This document shows, piece by piece, positions 30,753 through 40,718 of a DNA stretch of 64,000 nucleotides (positions are counted from its first letter, which is position 1; the number at the start of each line of letters is the position of its first letter). The stretch covers positions 372,001-436,000 of the forward strand of contig BCHS01000005.1 of the NCBI GenBank assembly GCA_039545275.1, in the 5' to 3' direction. The position numbers and the translations under genes were made by a program. Source of the stretch: Pseudomicrostroma phylloplanum. Lineage: Eukaryota; Basidiomycota; Exobasidiomycetes; Microstromatales. The notes beneath the pieces are model-generated. The model was not told the origin of the DNA. It did no database searches and saw only the letters and a program-made list of their open reading frames with translations.

Positions 30753-33700
30753 CTATAGCACGTAGGAAGCCGGCACGACACCGATGCGCCCGTCGTCCGA
30801 CCTGGCCAACCACCAATGCTCATCGGCGTCGTCCAAGATCGTGACCGCGTCGCCTGCTCTCACGCCTAGTTCCGAAGGGTGGGTGGCTTCGAAGCTGAAG
30901 CGCATGTGGGCGTCGATGCCTTCGGCGTCGTCGCTGGCCGTCCTTGCGCCACTACCACCGCGCGTGGTGTTTGCGCCTGTGGCTCCAGCAGCGGCAGTGG
31001 TGCCCAGGCTCATCGCTGTATGAGCCTCTGTCGAGCCATCGTCGGTGTAGTAAGCCGAGCGTCCAGTCTGGGCTTCGCTGTGGTAGTTGCTGCTGGCGTT
31101 GGTGTAGCCGTGGCCCTCTGAGGTGAGAGGCACGGATTCTCCTCGATAGTGACCTGACGAGGAGGTTCCCGCGGTGGTGGTCATCGCTCCCAGGCCCGCT
31201 CCGGCTGCTCCAGCTCCCATCACATTCTCTGTGGCTGCATTCAGCGTAGCCAAGAGCGACGTGGGCCTCTTCTTCTCGGCGGACAGCATCTCGTCTGAGG
31301 GCGAAATAGGGACATCGACGCCTCTGTTCGGCCTGCGCCTTGCCAAAGCGATGAGCAGTCCAATGAGCACGAGCAGGAAGACAATCCCGAGACCAATAGC
31401 AATCGAGATCAGGATGACTAGACCTACTGCCAAAGTGCTCAGATTGGGGAACTTGAGTGTCTCCGTAGATCGACTGATAGCTCGCACAATGCCTGAGCCA
31501 CCCGTCGTGCTGGTGGTGCGCAAGAATGGCGTCCAGGTAGCTCCATCGAAGAAGGCACTTGAGAGGTTGCCGTAGCTTGTCATCGTGAGGGCTCCGCTCA
31601 CTACCAGAAGACGATTGTTCTCCAGAACGTCGTTGCTTGGGTGAGCCTCGGTGATGGGGACAAAGGTGAGTTGAGCAATGCCCGTGCTTGCCTCTAGCTC
31701 CTCCGCACCGAGCAGCTGGTATTGCGATCCGTCCCACTTTGCAAGGTAAGGAGCAGCTCCGTCTGCGTATCTGCCCGCCACAAAGATGGAGCTGAGGCTG
31801 AGGTCATCAACGACGGCAGCTGTAGCTGGACCTGGTACTTGGCCACTGCCCGTGCCAACGCTGCCGAAGGCTGTCCAATTTTGTGCAGAAAAATCCCATC
31901 TCTGCAGAGACGCACTTTGTCCACCAACAGTCATCTCGCCAGCTACGATCAAGTGCGACGCAGACGTCCCAGCATAGTCGATCGCAGTGATCTGACCATC
32001 CACACCACTGCCAAGAGGACTCCACCGATGAGTGTCCATATCCCAGAGGCATACATTCTGGCACGGCAACATACCCGCCGTGTCAAAGTCGCCGGCAACT
32101 ACAATTTGTGCGTTGTCAGGCCGATGGGCAATGGCGGTGACGGTGAGATTCGCGCTGTCTGTAGCAGCCAGTTCTTGACCAGCAGAGAGCCAGGTGCCAT
32201 TGGTCAAGTCAAAGACCACAAGACCTCCATCACCGCCCGCATAGAGGGTATTGTCAACGACGGTCATAGCCCGGATGATTGTAGGCAGACTGCCATTCTC
32301 GGCAGGGTATGCCGGGAAGGCTTGAAGGACGGTTGCGCTCTCATCGTATGCGCCTAGATTGGTGACACCGCCAGTGGTGTTGAAACGTCCCCCTACGATG
32401 GTGAAGCTGACGCCATCGCTGCGCTGCCAAAAGGCAGAAGCCATGATTTGGTTTGTCCCGTCATCCTGCAAAGAGGCTGGTTCGATGGCATCAGCCTGTG
32501 CATTCGACACCGCTGGGACAGGTGCGGTGTCTTGACGACGAAGAAGACCAGAGAACAAGCGGCCGAGCATTGAGCGGCGCTGACGGTTGTCGGCTGCCTG
32601 GCCGCGAGCTGACACGCTTGGAGCATTGCGTGAATCGAATGTCCTCTTGACAACGCCCTTTTGCTGAGCGATGAGAGAGCGTCTTCGAGAAGAGGATGTT
32701 GTTGCCGAGGTAGTATCGCTGGGCGAAAAGGTGAAGTTGAGAGATGTGATCTGCGGATTGTCACCAGCGCTTGCAGGGGCCGCCAGACCAGCAGCGCCTG
32801 AAGCTGCGTTGCCACTGACGGCACTGACCGACCCAATCATATAGGCAGTGCCATTGACGGCACTGATTGACGAGATCGCACCAACAATGAAACTCTGCTC
32901 GGTAACCCAGGCCATTGTAGTCTCGTTCCAGATGGCATAGCCAGGGGCATCGGTGCTGCCTAGCTCGGTGAAATTTCCAGCGATCAGAAGCCCGTCTTCA
33001 CCGAGTGCGGCAAGACTAGTCACAGGTCCGTTGGGACCATCTGGGAACGCTGCCCAGGCGTCAGTTGCCGGGTCATACCGTGCAACGTATGCAAGTTCAG
33101 CAGAAGAGTTCGCTGGGCTGGTAAAATTGCCTCCAACGAACAATAGGTTCTGCAAAGTGGTCATCGCCATGACTGGACCATTGAGACCGCCAGAATCTAA
33201 CCTCGTAGGAGCGACTGTTGCCGAAGCGTTTTGGCGGTTGTCAAAGGCTACAATATTCTGAAACCCAGCTGAGCTGTTGAACAAGCTCGAGGCAAAGACA
33301 CCACCAACAAATGTCCAATTTCCAATGGTTTCCAGAGCATAGACATGCTCATCTGCGCCCCGCGTGACTCCGGCACCAAGGAGAGTGACTCCGAATGCGT
33401 CGAGAGGCGTCAAGCTAGCGTTGGATAGGACTTCGGTCGCATTGACAGTCAGAGCCTGGACCTCAGGATCGATGATGTTGTAGGAGAAGACACCAAAACC
33501 TCTTTGAACCGCGGTGGCGTTCGACCGGAAGGTCTCTGTGCTGTTGTGAAGCACGAAACGGACGCGATCGGCCACGACGGTGAAGTTCCCACTAGAAGGT
33601 TCAGAAGCATCTGTTGGGACGGACAGGACCACAGAGGCCATGAAGTCCTCGCTGGTCGGGTCAACTTCGCCATCCCAGATGACAACGTCTGTATCATCTT

Positions 33701-35411
33701 CGACGTTTTGCGAGATCGTAGTCGACGTGCCCGGATTGGTCGAGTTGTTGATGACGGTGACGAGAACATCGGTTCGGTCACTGCACTGGCCGGTCACTGT
33801 GCAACCAGGGACATGGAGGTAGCCCGTGTAGTTGCCTCGTACGGCGAGGTCCACCTGAAAGGAGACTTGAGCGGAGGAATACGAGGCCAGATTGCTGTAG
33901 CTGTCCGACAACTGAAGTACACCTTCACGGATCCCGCTGACCGAAGTCTCCAGTGCGGTGTGATACCAGCCCCCCGAGAATGTCACATCCGAACCAGTAC
34001 CATTGACGCCGTCGACCGTTGAGTTGCAGGCTCCTCGGTTGTATGAGCGGTAGGCATTGGCCTGACCACCAGCGGACAAGACCTCAAGGATATGCAGACC
34101 AGCTCCAGCGCCGTGCCACCCAGTGACACTGAGCGTAAAGCCAGTCAACGATACAGTGCCATCGATGGCTGCATCGGAGGAGCGTACATTGACCAGGAAA
34201 TCCTGATATGGTACCGAAGCATTGTGATGAAGCTGGCACTGGCTTGTACAGGTGACGTTCTTGTTCGTCGCCGGATCCAGGTAGAGGAGCTCTATCGGGC
34301 TGTCTCCTGAGGAGGCCGTGATGGAGAAGTTCTGAGTTCCACGGCCATCGTGAAAGGTGTTGCCCAATCTGAATGCTCGGACTCTCTCACGACGGAAGAG
34401 GTTCACCGAGAGTGTACCTGCGCTTCCGTCAGCGAAAAGATATGTGTTCCCAGCTCCATCTGCGCCCTGGGGGCAGAGAATCTGTGGGACCATATTGAAG
34501 TTGTCGTCATTGAGCGATGGCCCGCCTTCGAAGTAACTCATAGCCAGCGAGATAGGAGCCCACTTGGCAGACAGAGCTGACGGAGAGGTGTAAGTGCCCG
34601 AGATGGCGGTAGCGTTGTCTGTAGAAACATTTGCAGCGCTGCTGTTGCCAAAAGCAGTGTCGAAGGTTCCTCCGAACTGCACCATCGAGGTATTCGCACC
34701 AGCTACCATGGTATGAATTGTGCCGTTGAGGCCTCCAAAGTCTAGAGCCTGCCATGCTTGAGATGTGAAGTTCCACGCAGCCACATTGCCAAGGTACCTT
34801 TGACCAGTGACGCTTTCAGGGTCAACTTCCGTTGGAGCAGTGAAATTACCGCCGACAACTACAATTTCCTCGAGGCAGAGCAAGGACGTGATTGTGCCAT
34901 CTATACCACCCGCCATGTCGTCCCATTCTCCCGTCGACGGATCATAGGCGGCGATGTTAGCGGTGGAGACGTCGCCCATCTGCGAAAAGCTACCACCAGC
35001 GACGAGCATCCCTGCACCACTCGTCTGCCCACACATGGCAGAGATGACGCCCCCGGCCTCAGTGGCATTGAGCTGCGTGAGAGTTCCATCGCTGTTGCGT
35101 TGCAACACAGTAGATGCAGCGGCGTCATAAGTGTCTGCGGAGCTGTTGTAGGACGAACTCCAGATGTCCAGACCGGCGAAGCTACCTGCCACGCCGACTG
35201 AACCTAGCGCATCGAAGTCGATGGCAGGAAACGCGGCAGAAGAAGATTGCAGGCTCTGGAGGCCAAAGATGCAGAGCGCAGCTCCTAGCAAGACATTGAA
35301 GCCTCGCCTATGGAAACGACGCCGTCTTTGTGACGTCGCTGCCTCTGATTGCAATTCCGCTTCCAGCTTAGAAGACGCAGAGGATGAGGATGACGAGGAG
35401 CGAAGCCCCAT
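30753..35411 (-). CDS. RAX2: Rax2-like cortical polarity protein with C-terminal SH3 domain
   Basis: Large type I or double-anchored membrane protein of about 1552 aa, single exon. A hydrophobic segment at about 40-60 after an Arg cluster (RRRRFHRRGFNVLLGAALCIFGL) is a signal anchor. The long lumenal/extracellular part has repeated propeller-type motifs (VAGSFSQMGDVSTANIAAYDPSTGEWDDM; VVGGNFTAP; FVGGNFTSPANSSAELAYVARYDPATDAW; VAGDFDTAGMLPCQNVCLWDMDTHRWSPLGSG) typical of Rax2, a bud-site and hyphal-tip landmark. Many N-glycosylation sites. A transmembrane helix follows at about 1322-1354, then a 150-residue cytosolic linker and an SH3 domain at about 1500-1552 (MRFSFEATHPSELGVRAGDAVTILDDADEHWWLARSDDGRIGVVPASYVL; the ALYDY, WW and PxxYV positions are recognisable). 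An in-frame ATG at 35513 would add 34 residues; I chose 35411 since the extra part looks untranslated. Confidence 0.85.
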   Translation of the reverse strand: MGLRSSSSSSSASSKLEAELQSEAATSQRRRRFHRRGFNVLLGAALCIFGLQSLQSSSAAFPAIDFDALGSVGVAGSFAGLDIWSSSYNSSADTYDAAASTVLQRNSDGTLTQLNATEAGGVISAMCGQTSGAGMLVAGGSFSQMGDVSTANIAAYDPSTGEWDDMAGGIDGTITSLLCLEEIVVVGGNFTAPTEVDPESVTGQRYLGNVAAWNFTSQAWQALDFGGLNGTIHTMVAGANTSMVQFGGTFDTAFGNSSAANVSTDNATAISGTYTSPSALSAKWAPISLAMSYFEGGPSLNDDNFNMVPQILCPQGADGAGNTYLFADGSAGTLSVNLFRRERVRAFRLGNTFHDGRGTQNFSITASSGDSPIELLYLDPATNKNVTCTSQCQLHHNASVPYQDFLVNVRSSDAAIDGTVSLTGFTLSVTGWHGAGAGLHILEVLSAGGQANAYRSYNRGACNSTVDGVNGTGSDVTFSGGWYHTALETSVSGIREGVLQLSDSYSNLASYSSAQVSFQVDLAVRGNYTGYLHVPGCTVTGQCSDRTDVLVTVINNSTNPGTSTTISQNVEDDTDVVIWDGEVDPTSEDFMASVVLSVPTDASEPSSGNFTVVADRVRFVLHNSTETFRSNATAVQRGFGVFSYNIIDPEVQALTVNATEVLSNASLTPLDAFGVTLLGAGVTRGADEHVYALETIGNWTFVGGVFASSLFNSSAGFQNIVAFDNRQNASATVAPTRLDSGGLNGPVMAMTTLQNLLFVGGNFTSPANSSAELAYVARYDPATDAWAAFPDGPNGPVTSLAALGEDGLLIAGNFTELGSTDAPGYAIWNETTMAWVTEQSFIVGAISSISAVNGTAYMIGSVSAVSGNAASGAAGLAAPASAGDNPQITSLNFTFSPSDTTSATTSSSRRRSLIAQQKGVVKRTFDSRNAPSVSARGQAADNRQRRSMLGRLFSGLLRRQDTAPVPAVSNAQADAIEPASLQDDGTNQIMASAFWQRSDGVSFTIVGGRFNTTGGVTNLGAYDESATVLQAFPAYPAENGSLPTIIRAMTVVDNTLYAGGDGGLVVFDLTNGTWLSAGQELAATDSANLTVTAIAHRPDNAQIVVAGDFDTAGMLPCQNVCLWDMDTHRWSPLGSGVDGQITAIDYAGTSASHLIVAGEMTVGGQSASLQRWDFSAQNWTAFGSVGTGSGQVPGPATAAVVDDLSLSSIFVAGRYADGAAPYLAKWDGSQYQLLGAEELEASTGIAQLTFVPITEAHPSNDVLENNRLLVVSGALTMTSYGNLSSAFFDGATWTPFLRTTSTTGGSGIVRAISRSTETLKFPNLSTLAVGLVILISIAIGLGIVFLLVLIGLLIALARRRPNRGVDVPISPSDEMLSAEKKRPTSLLATLNAATENVMGAGAAGAGLGAMTTTAGTSSSGHYRGESVPLTSEGHGYTNASSNYHSEAQTGRSAYYTDDGSTEAHTAMSLGTTAAAGATGANTTRGGSGARTASDDAEGIDAHMRFSFEATHPSELGVRAGDAVTILDDADEHWWLARSDDGRIGVVPASYVL

Positions 35412-36627
35412 CGTAGGATAGCCTCTCCTTGAGAGAGAGAGCTGACTACCGCCAGACGGCACGAGTTGAAACCAGCTCGATAGCTCGAGGAATTCTGCGC
35501 CCTTGACTATCAAGAGAGGAGGACGAGGAGGAGCGAAGCGGATTAGGGGCAGTCACGAGGTTATTGCTGCTGGAAAGGGCGAGTTCTATCGAGTTTGTGC
35601 ACACAAAGACTATCCTTTAGTCCCTTTGCTGTAGTGACGTGTCCTTGAGCACGCTTGTGGCGGATTTGGGGGGCCCAAAGAGGCGACGTGAGGAAGAGGA
35701 AGATAAACGACAGTGGGTGGCCAGGATCTCCTTGAGGAGGCGCGCCTAGACGAGCAAGAGAAGATCTGGCTGAGAATGGTAGGGGGTATGACAGGCCGAC
35801 GGCGGTACCGTGAGCAACGACGATGAAGTAGAAGTAGAATGGAGGGTATCTGCGGTCAGTGAGAGGGCGGCGGAGGGGAAGAGGTGGGGAGGGGCTTTGC
35901 TTTAGGGGCGAGGTGGAAGCGAATTGCGTACGAGGTACAAGGGGGCGCTGAATAGGGGAAGCAGCCAGACCAGGCACGCGGGCGGTCCCTCAAACAATAC
36001 ACACACGCCGCCTCAGACACACACACACACACACACGCTCTCGCTTACGCCCAACGCTCCGCCTGGCATGCACACGTCCAAAAAAGCCGGCACCGGAAGC
36101 AGCCTCTCTCACGTGGCAGCGCGTCCGTCTCTGAATAGCAGCAGCTCACGGTAGCCTGCAATCTGCTCTGAGCACCTTCAACCGTCCGAGACATGCTCGG
36201 CTGAGCGAAATCACAATGGAACCAGAGGCCCAGAGAGACGCTGACCATTAGAGGTACAATGGGCCGAATTTAGATGCGAGACGTACCACGGCGAGGTACA
36301 GCAGCCATACTGACTGGCCCGTGGACCTCGACTGGCTGCTACACTTGGCGAAAAGGCTCTCGTTTTGCTGTCTTGAACATTCAATGTCTTCGTAGCTTCT
36401 TGCCTCTCTGTCCTCCCGATACATTAAGCCTCCTTTTGCGAGCCGCAAGCAATATTGCACCCCCACCCCCGTTGGTTCTCGGAGCCGAAGCGCCCCGCCC
36501 CGGGTGCAGCTCCGCTCGCCCGGTCACTGGCCATTTCGAATCACTCGCGAGCCCAGTATCACCGCTTCCCCGAACATCTCACCAAGCTCCCCCGCTCATA
36601 CCCTCCTTTCGACCCTCTATCGTCATC
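35412..36627. other. 1.2-kb divergent intergenic region
   Basis: Promoters of the Rax2-like gene (leftward) and the complex I subunit gene (rightward). Contains a CA dinucleotide repeat at 36017-36036. A leftward frame of 138 codons (35561-35977) and a rightward one from 36274 are low-complexity and without domains, though the latter runs in frame into the true start at 36628. Confidence 0.5.
36017..36036. repeat. (CA)10 microsatellite
   Basis: Pure CA run in the divergent promoter between the Rax2-like and complex I subunit genes, preceded by a shorter imperfect CACACA block at 35998-36006. Confidence 0.9.
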
Positions 36628-37627
36628 ATGAGCCTCGCAAGCCGCTCGCTACTGCGCCAGTCGGCTGCTGCCAGGGTGTCTCCCGTGGCCCTTCGAGCAC
36701 CCGTCGCCTGTGCGCCTAGGAGACTGGCCAGCACCAGCGGTTCTGCTTCGGGCGGAGAGGAATATGAGGCCAACGAATGTGAGCAACAGCAGACAGAGGA
36801 GAGCAGAGATGCCATAGAACGGTAGACGATGCACAGGGTACCGTCACAGGCTGGGATGCAGGCTGTTCTGAGGCGGACGAGGTGGGAAGAGCATCTGTCG
36901 AGGGAAACAGGCCAAGCTGTCACGTACACCTAGCAGCTAGCAGGCCTGCTCGCTTTTCAGTCGACCGAGGCTGGCATTGTGGGCAGCGTCCGGCAAAGAG
37001 GCAGCCATCAACATTAACGATGTGACGTTATATGGGCCCAGTCACCCGCATCGAGGGCATACTTCTGACACGTTCCTGCTTCGATACGCCCTCCTGACCC
37101 TGCAGCCTTCAGCACACCCTTCTGGCGAAACACGATCCTGCTCACACTAGGCAGCGTTGCCATTTACCGTTTCTCTGTCATGCATGCTCAGCCTCACCCT
37201 TCTCGGGCCTCTTCAAGCGGCTACGCATCGCCCGGCAACGAGTCCGAGGACGACCACCGAGATGAGATCCAAGGTGATGACCGACCATTCCTGACCAAGT
37301 ACATCGAGTTGTGGTTCACGCCTTCTGATGTGTGGAAGGAGAGGAATTTGCACCATTTGGACCTGGCCAGGGAAAAGGCAGAGGAGAAGTTGTTCTTCCA
37401 GGATGCGGAGAGGCCGCCCGTTCACAGGTTGCGATACACTCAGTGAGTACACGAGAGCTCGGAACTGAATCAGATGGTTCCTCTCTTTCACCCACAGTGT
37501 TGCTCACCAGTGCTCTTGCCTTCCCAACTCATATCACAGGTCTCTGCAGACGGCATCACCACACTGTCAAGTACCAGGCGGAGGGGTCGACATGTCCGAT
37601 GTGGTCCCCAAGAAGTCCACCGAGTGA
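36628..37627 (+). CDS. Probable mitochondrial complex I accessory subunit
   Basis: Three exons, 36628-36778, 37106-37442 and 37540-37627, give 191 aa in phase. The N-terminus MSLASRSLLRQSAAARVSPVALRAPVACAPRRLASTSG is a clear mitochondrial presequence. Next come SFSTPFWRNTILLTLGSVAIYRFSV (one membrane span at about 56-73), an acidic spacer (GNESEDDHRDEIQGDD), FLTKYIELWFTPSDVWKERNLHHLDLAREKAEEKLFFQDAERPPVHRLRY, and a C-terminus with VDMSDVVPKKSTE. Single-span matrix-facing architecture with xxxWxERNxxHL and RPPVxRxRYP-like motifs fits a fungal NADH:ubiquinone oxidoreductase accessory subunit (17.8-kDa or ESSS/NDUFB11 type). I am surer of the mitochondrial inner-membrane location than of the exact subunit. 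The first intron, 327 nt, is unusually long for this window. Confidence 0.62.
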
Positions 37628-38549
37628 TGGCTGGAAGGACAGGTGGCCGCGGTGTTGGACTCGAGTGGAGCAACATGCAGATAGAGGTCAAAAGGCACCA
37701 GTCACAGGTTCGCGAAAGCTTTCAACAACCGCCAGATGTATCTTTCGCTCACAAGGAAGGGAAGAATGGCCAAAGCTTACAAACATTGCTTGGCTCCTGT
37801 GATACACCCTGCTTGCGATGCAGCGGCAGGCTTGCTTGAGTGAGAAATTGTGATGACCCTGAACTACGATGGCGGAGGTGCTAGTGAAGAAGGTGCCGCG
37901 ACGAAGACCCGTGCAAAGCCTCACCCGTTTGATCCGCATACACTTGGTCTTGTCTGCCTCGGTACAATCACCACGGCGACGATATGGCTCAGACAAATGA
38001 AGGGTGCTCGACACCTCGCGCACTTTGGCGACAACAGCGACGCGCATGTCGGCTGTACGCTGACATCCCACCATCTGTGCTTCACGTTCGAAATCATGAT
38101 TCCTCTTGGCTGTTGTGTTGAGACATCGAATCGTCTCGATGAGAATCCAACGCTGTTTGCTTTTGCACTCGTTTGTGTGTGAGAAGCAGGCCTGCTTCCG
38201 AACCATCGCATTCGTGTTACAATTGGTCCAGGCTCATACCATGTACTCCTCTGACAGTGTCTCGGTCTGCTAGATTCAATCGTATCAGGTAGCACCGCCC
38301 GTGGGGCCAGTGATGGCTTTCCACGCCTGTACGGGGAGACGATGGCGGGAGGTGGTTTCCAGCTCCGCCTCCACAACACGTCCAAAATTTTGGCTTGTGC
38401 AACTTCTTCCTGGATGGCTCGCATACATCCACTCCCACCATTGAATGTCTCTATATAGGACACTCGCCAGACTCGCTCTTTCGCCAGGATACCCAGTCTC
38501 GACCTTCACGCTCACACGCTCGTTACCCCCACATCACACCTATACCACA
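37628..38549. other. 0.9-kb intergenic stretch with overlapping open frames
   Basis: Rightward 37850-38182 (110 codons, MMTLNYDGGGASEEG...) and leftward 37688-38206 and 37921-38463 (172 and 180 codons) overlap. None has a recognised domain. The leftward frames are Cys/Arg/Ser-rich with no hydrophobic core; the rightward one has one hydrophobic patch (LGLVCLGTITTATIWL). I do not call a gene. The right end carries the TATATA element and leader of the DEAD-box gene. Confidence 0.4.
38452..38457 (+). promoter_or_regulatory. TATATA element of the DEAD-box helicase gene
   Basis: CTCTATATAGGACACTC lies 93 bp before the ATG at 38550 and only 5 nt after another in-frame ATG at 38445. If it works as a TATA box, transcripts would start downstream of 38445 and use 38550, so it helps to decide the start. 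Confidence 0.5.
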
Positions 38550-40529
38550 ATGTCCGATGCACGAGGCCCACCGCAGGGCGCATTCAGAGGTAGAGGCCGC
38601 GGAAGAGGAGGCGGTGGCAGAGGAGGACGCGGAGGAGGTGCCTTGAACCCTCATCGAAACCAGAACAACCAGGCTCAAGCACAGCAGCAGCAGCCAGCTG
38701 CCCCTGTGGTTGGCGACGTCGAGATGAGCGGCTGGGACGATACTCCATTGGCCAGTGGTGCTGCTACGCCTACCACCAACGGCAAGACGTCGCACTTGAG
38801 TGATGTTACCTTCGATTCCCTGAAGGGTACAGTGGATGATAGGGTGCTGAAGAATGTAAAATTCTCTAATATGACGACTGTTCAGGTGAGTAGTACACCT
38901 CGGCAATCAGGCTAGCCAGACGCTCCGGCAGTCTACTGACCGTGTCGCATGTCTTAATACGCTTCACAGGCAGCCACCCTGTCTCACGCTCTGGAGGGCA
39001 AGGATGTGTTGGCCCAGGCCAAGACCGGTACCGGAAAGACCGTCGCCTTCCTCTTGCCTGCCATCCAGCGCTTGCTCAGCTTGCCACGACCCCCGCAAAA
39101 GGGCAATGTCTCCGTCTTGGTCCTCTCTCCTACTCGCGAGCTAGCACTGCAGATCGAAGCTGAGGCCAACATCCTGCTGCAAGGTCTGTCGAATTTCATC
39201 GGCGTCCAGCACGTGGTCGGAGGTACGAACATGAGCAGCGAACAGCGCCGACTCAAGTCGGATCGATGCGATATTCTGATCGCTACTCCTGGACGACTGC
39301 AAGACCATCTCGAGAACTCCAACCTGGCTCCGAAGTTCGCTGGACTGGAAATTCTCGTGCTCGATGAGGCCGACCGAATGCTCGACATGGGTTTCCGTCG
39401 CGAGATTGAGAAGATCAAAACCTATCTCCCGGACAGGAGACAGAAGCCGCGTCAGATGCTCCTGTTCTCTGCTACATACCCAGAGTCAGTAGTGCAAGTC
39501 GCCGACGTGCTCCCCAACCACGCCTTCGTCAACACTATCCCCGAGGCGGAGCAAAACACACATCGTCACGTACCTCAGGACTACCAGCTGGCACCGATGC
39601 AGGACCTTCTCCCTCTGACTCTCTTGCACATCCTGGCTGAGCGCAAGCGCAACCCCGGTGCGGCCAAGATCATCGTCTTCTTCCCCACAGCCAGGAGCAC
39701 CGGTCTTGCCGCCGAGGTCTTCACGGCCATCAAGGGCGCAGACATTGGGCGTGTATGGGAGATTCACAGCAGGAAGAGCCAGTCGCAGCGTACAAAGGCC
39801 AGCGACGAGTTCCGTGCCTGCTCAGAGGGAGTGCTGTTCTCTAGCGACGTAGCTGCCCGCGGTGTTGATTTCCCCAACGTTACCCTCGTAGTGCAGACTG
39901 GTCTCCCCAGCAGCTCGGACCAGTACATCCACCGACTCGGCCGTACTGCACGTGCCGGTGCCGCTGGACGAGGTCTCCTGCTCCTGGCCGACTGGGAGTC
40001 GAGCTTCCTCGGTCTTTCGGGCATTAAGGCTCTCCCTCTCAAGCCTCTCGAGTCGGCCGAATCTATCAATGCAGGCTTGCCGAATGCACGCTCCCTCGTC
40101 TCGGGCGTCATGGCTAGGAACGTGAGCGCAGAGAGCAAAGCTCAGGCCTATCAGGCCGCTCTGGGATACTACAATAGCAGCACCATCAAGTTTGGTGGAA
40201 AGGACGGGATGGTCGCAGTTATGAACCTGTACGCCAAGGAGGCGCTTGAGTACCAGGACGAGCAGGGCGGGACTATCCCGCCTCTGCTGGCCAAGACTGT
40301 GGGCAAGATGGGACTGAAGGGTACTCCTGGGCTCAACATCGTCAGGGAGCTCGGCGGCAGTGGTGGTGGAGGAGGCGGAGGAGGCGGAGGCGGACGAGGA
40401 GGTGGTGGTGGTGGACGAGGTGGAAGGGGAGGAAGGGGCGGGGGCGGTGGTGGAGGACGAGGCGGAGGCGACTCTGGTGCCGGTCCAGCTCGACGTGGGA
40501 GGGGCGACTCGCGAGCGAGGCCCTTCTGA
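38550..40529 (+). CDS. MSS116: DEAD-box RNA helicase, Mss116-like, with RGG tails
   Basis: ATP-dependent RNA chaperone. Two exons, 38550-38885 and 38970-40529, give 631 aa. An Arg/Gly-rich N-tail (FRGRGRGRGGGGRGGRGGG) precedes a helicase core with VQAATLSHALEGKDVLAQAKTGTGKTVAF (motif I), LSPTRELALQIEAE, GGTNMSSEQ, ATPGRLQDHL, VLDEADRMLDMGF (motif II), LFSATYP (motif III), and the second lobe with IIVFFPTARSTGLAAEVF, FSSDVAARGVDFPNV and YIHRLGRTARAG. The C-terminal extension (AESKAQAYQAALGYYNSSTIKF...LAKTVGKMGLKGTPGLNI) is the Mss116-type domain, and the protein ends in a long RGG/Gly tail. Mss116 relatives are mitochondrial splicing helicases. The start at 38550 (MSDARGPPQG) lacks a presequence, while an in-frame ATG at 38445 adds MSLYRTLARLALSPGYPVST, a good presequence. 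The TATATA element between the two favours 38550. Confidence 0.88.
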
Positions 40530-40718
40530 AGGACTCGAATGCGGGCACCCCTAACCTTCGACTTTCTTTTGATATAGACTACTGTATTCCATCCTGTCAC
40601 TGATGGGCTCTAGACGTTCGTTTGCAATGGTCACGCTCTCGAGCTGTTCTCACGTACAGAAAGAACCGAAACAAGTGTGATGCATTGCGTGACTTGACAG
40701 AGGGTATTGAGTCGGCGA

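Noticed and set aside
31722..32357. 211-codon rightward frame antisense to the Rax2-like gene
   Set aside because: Shadow of a long conserved exon on the other strand.
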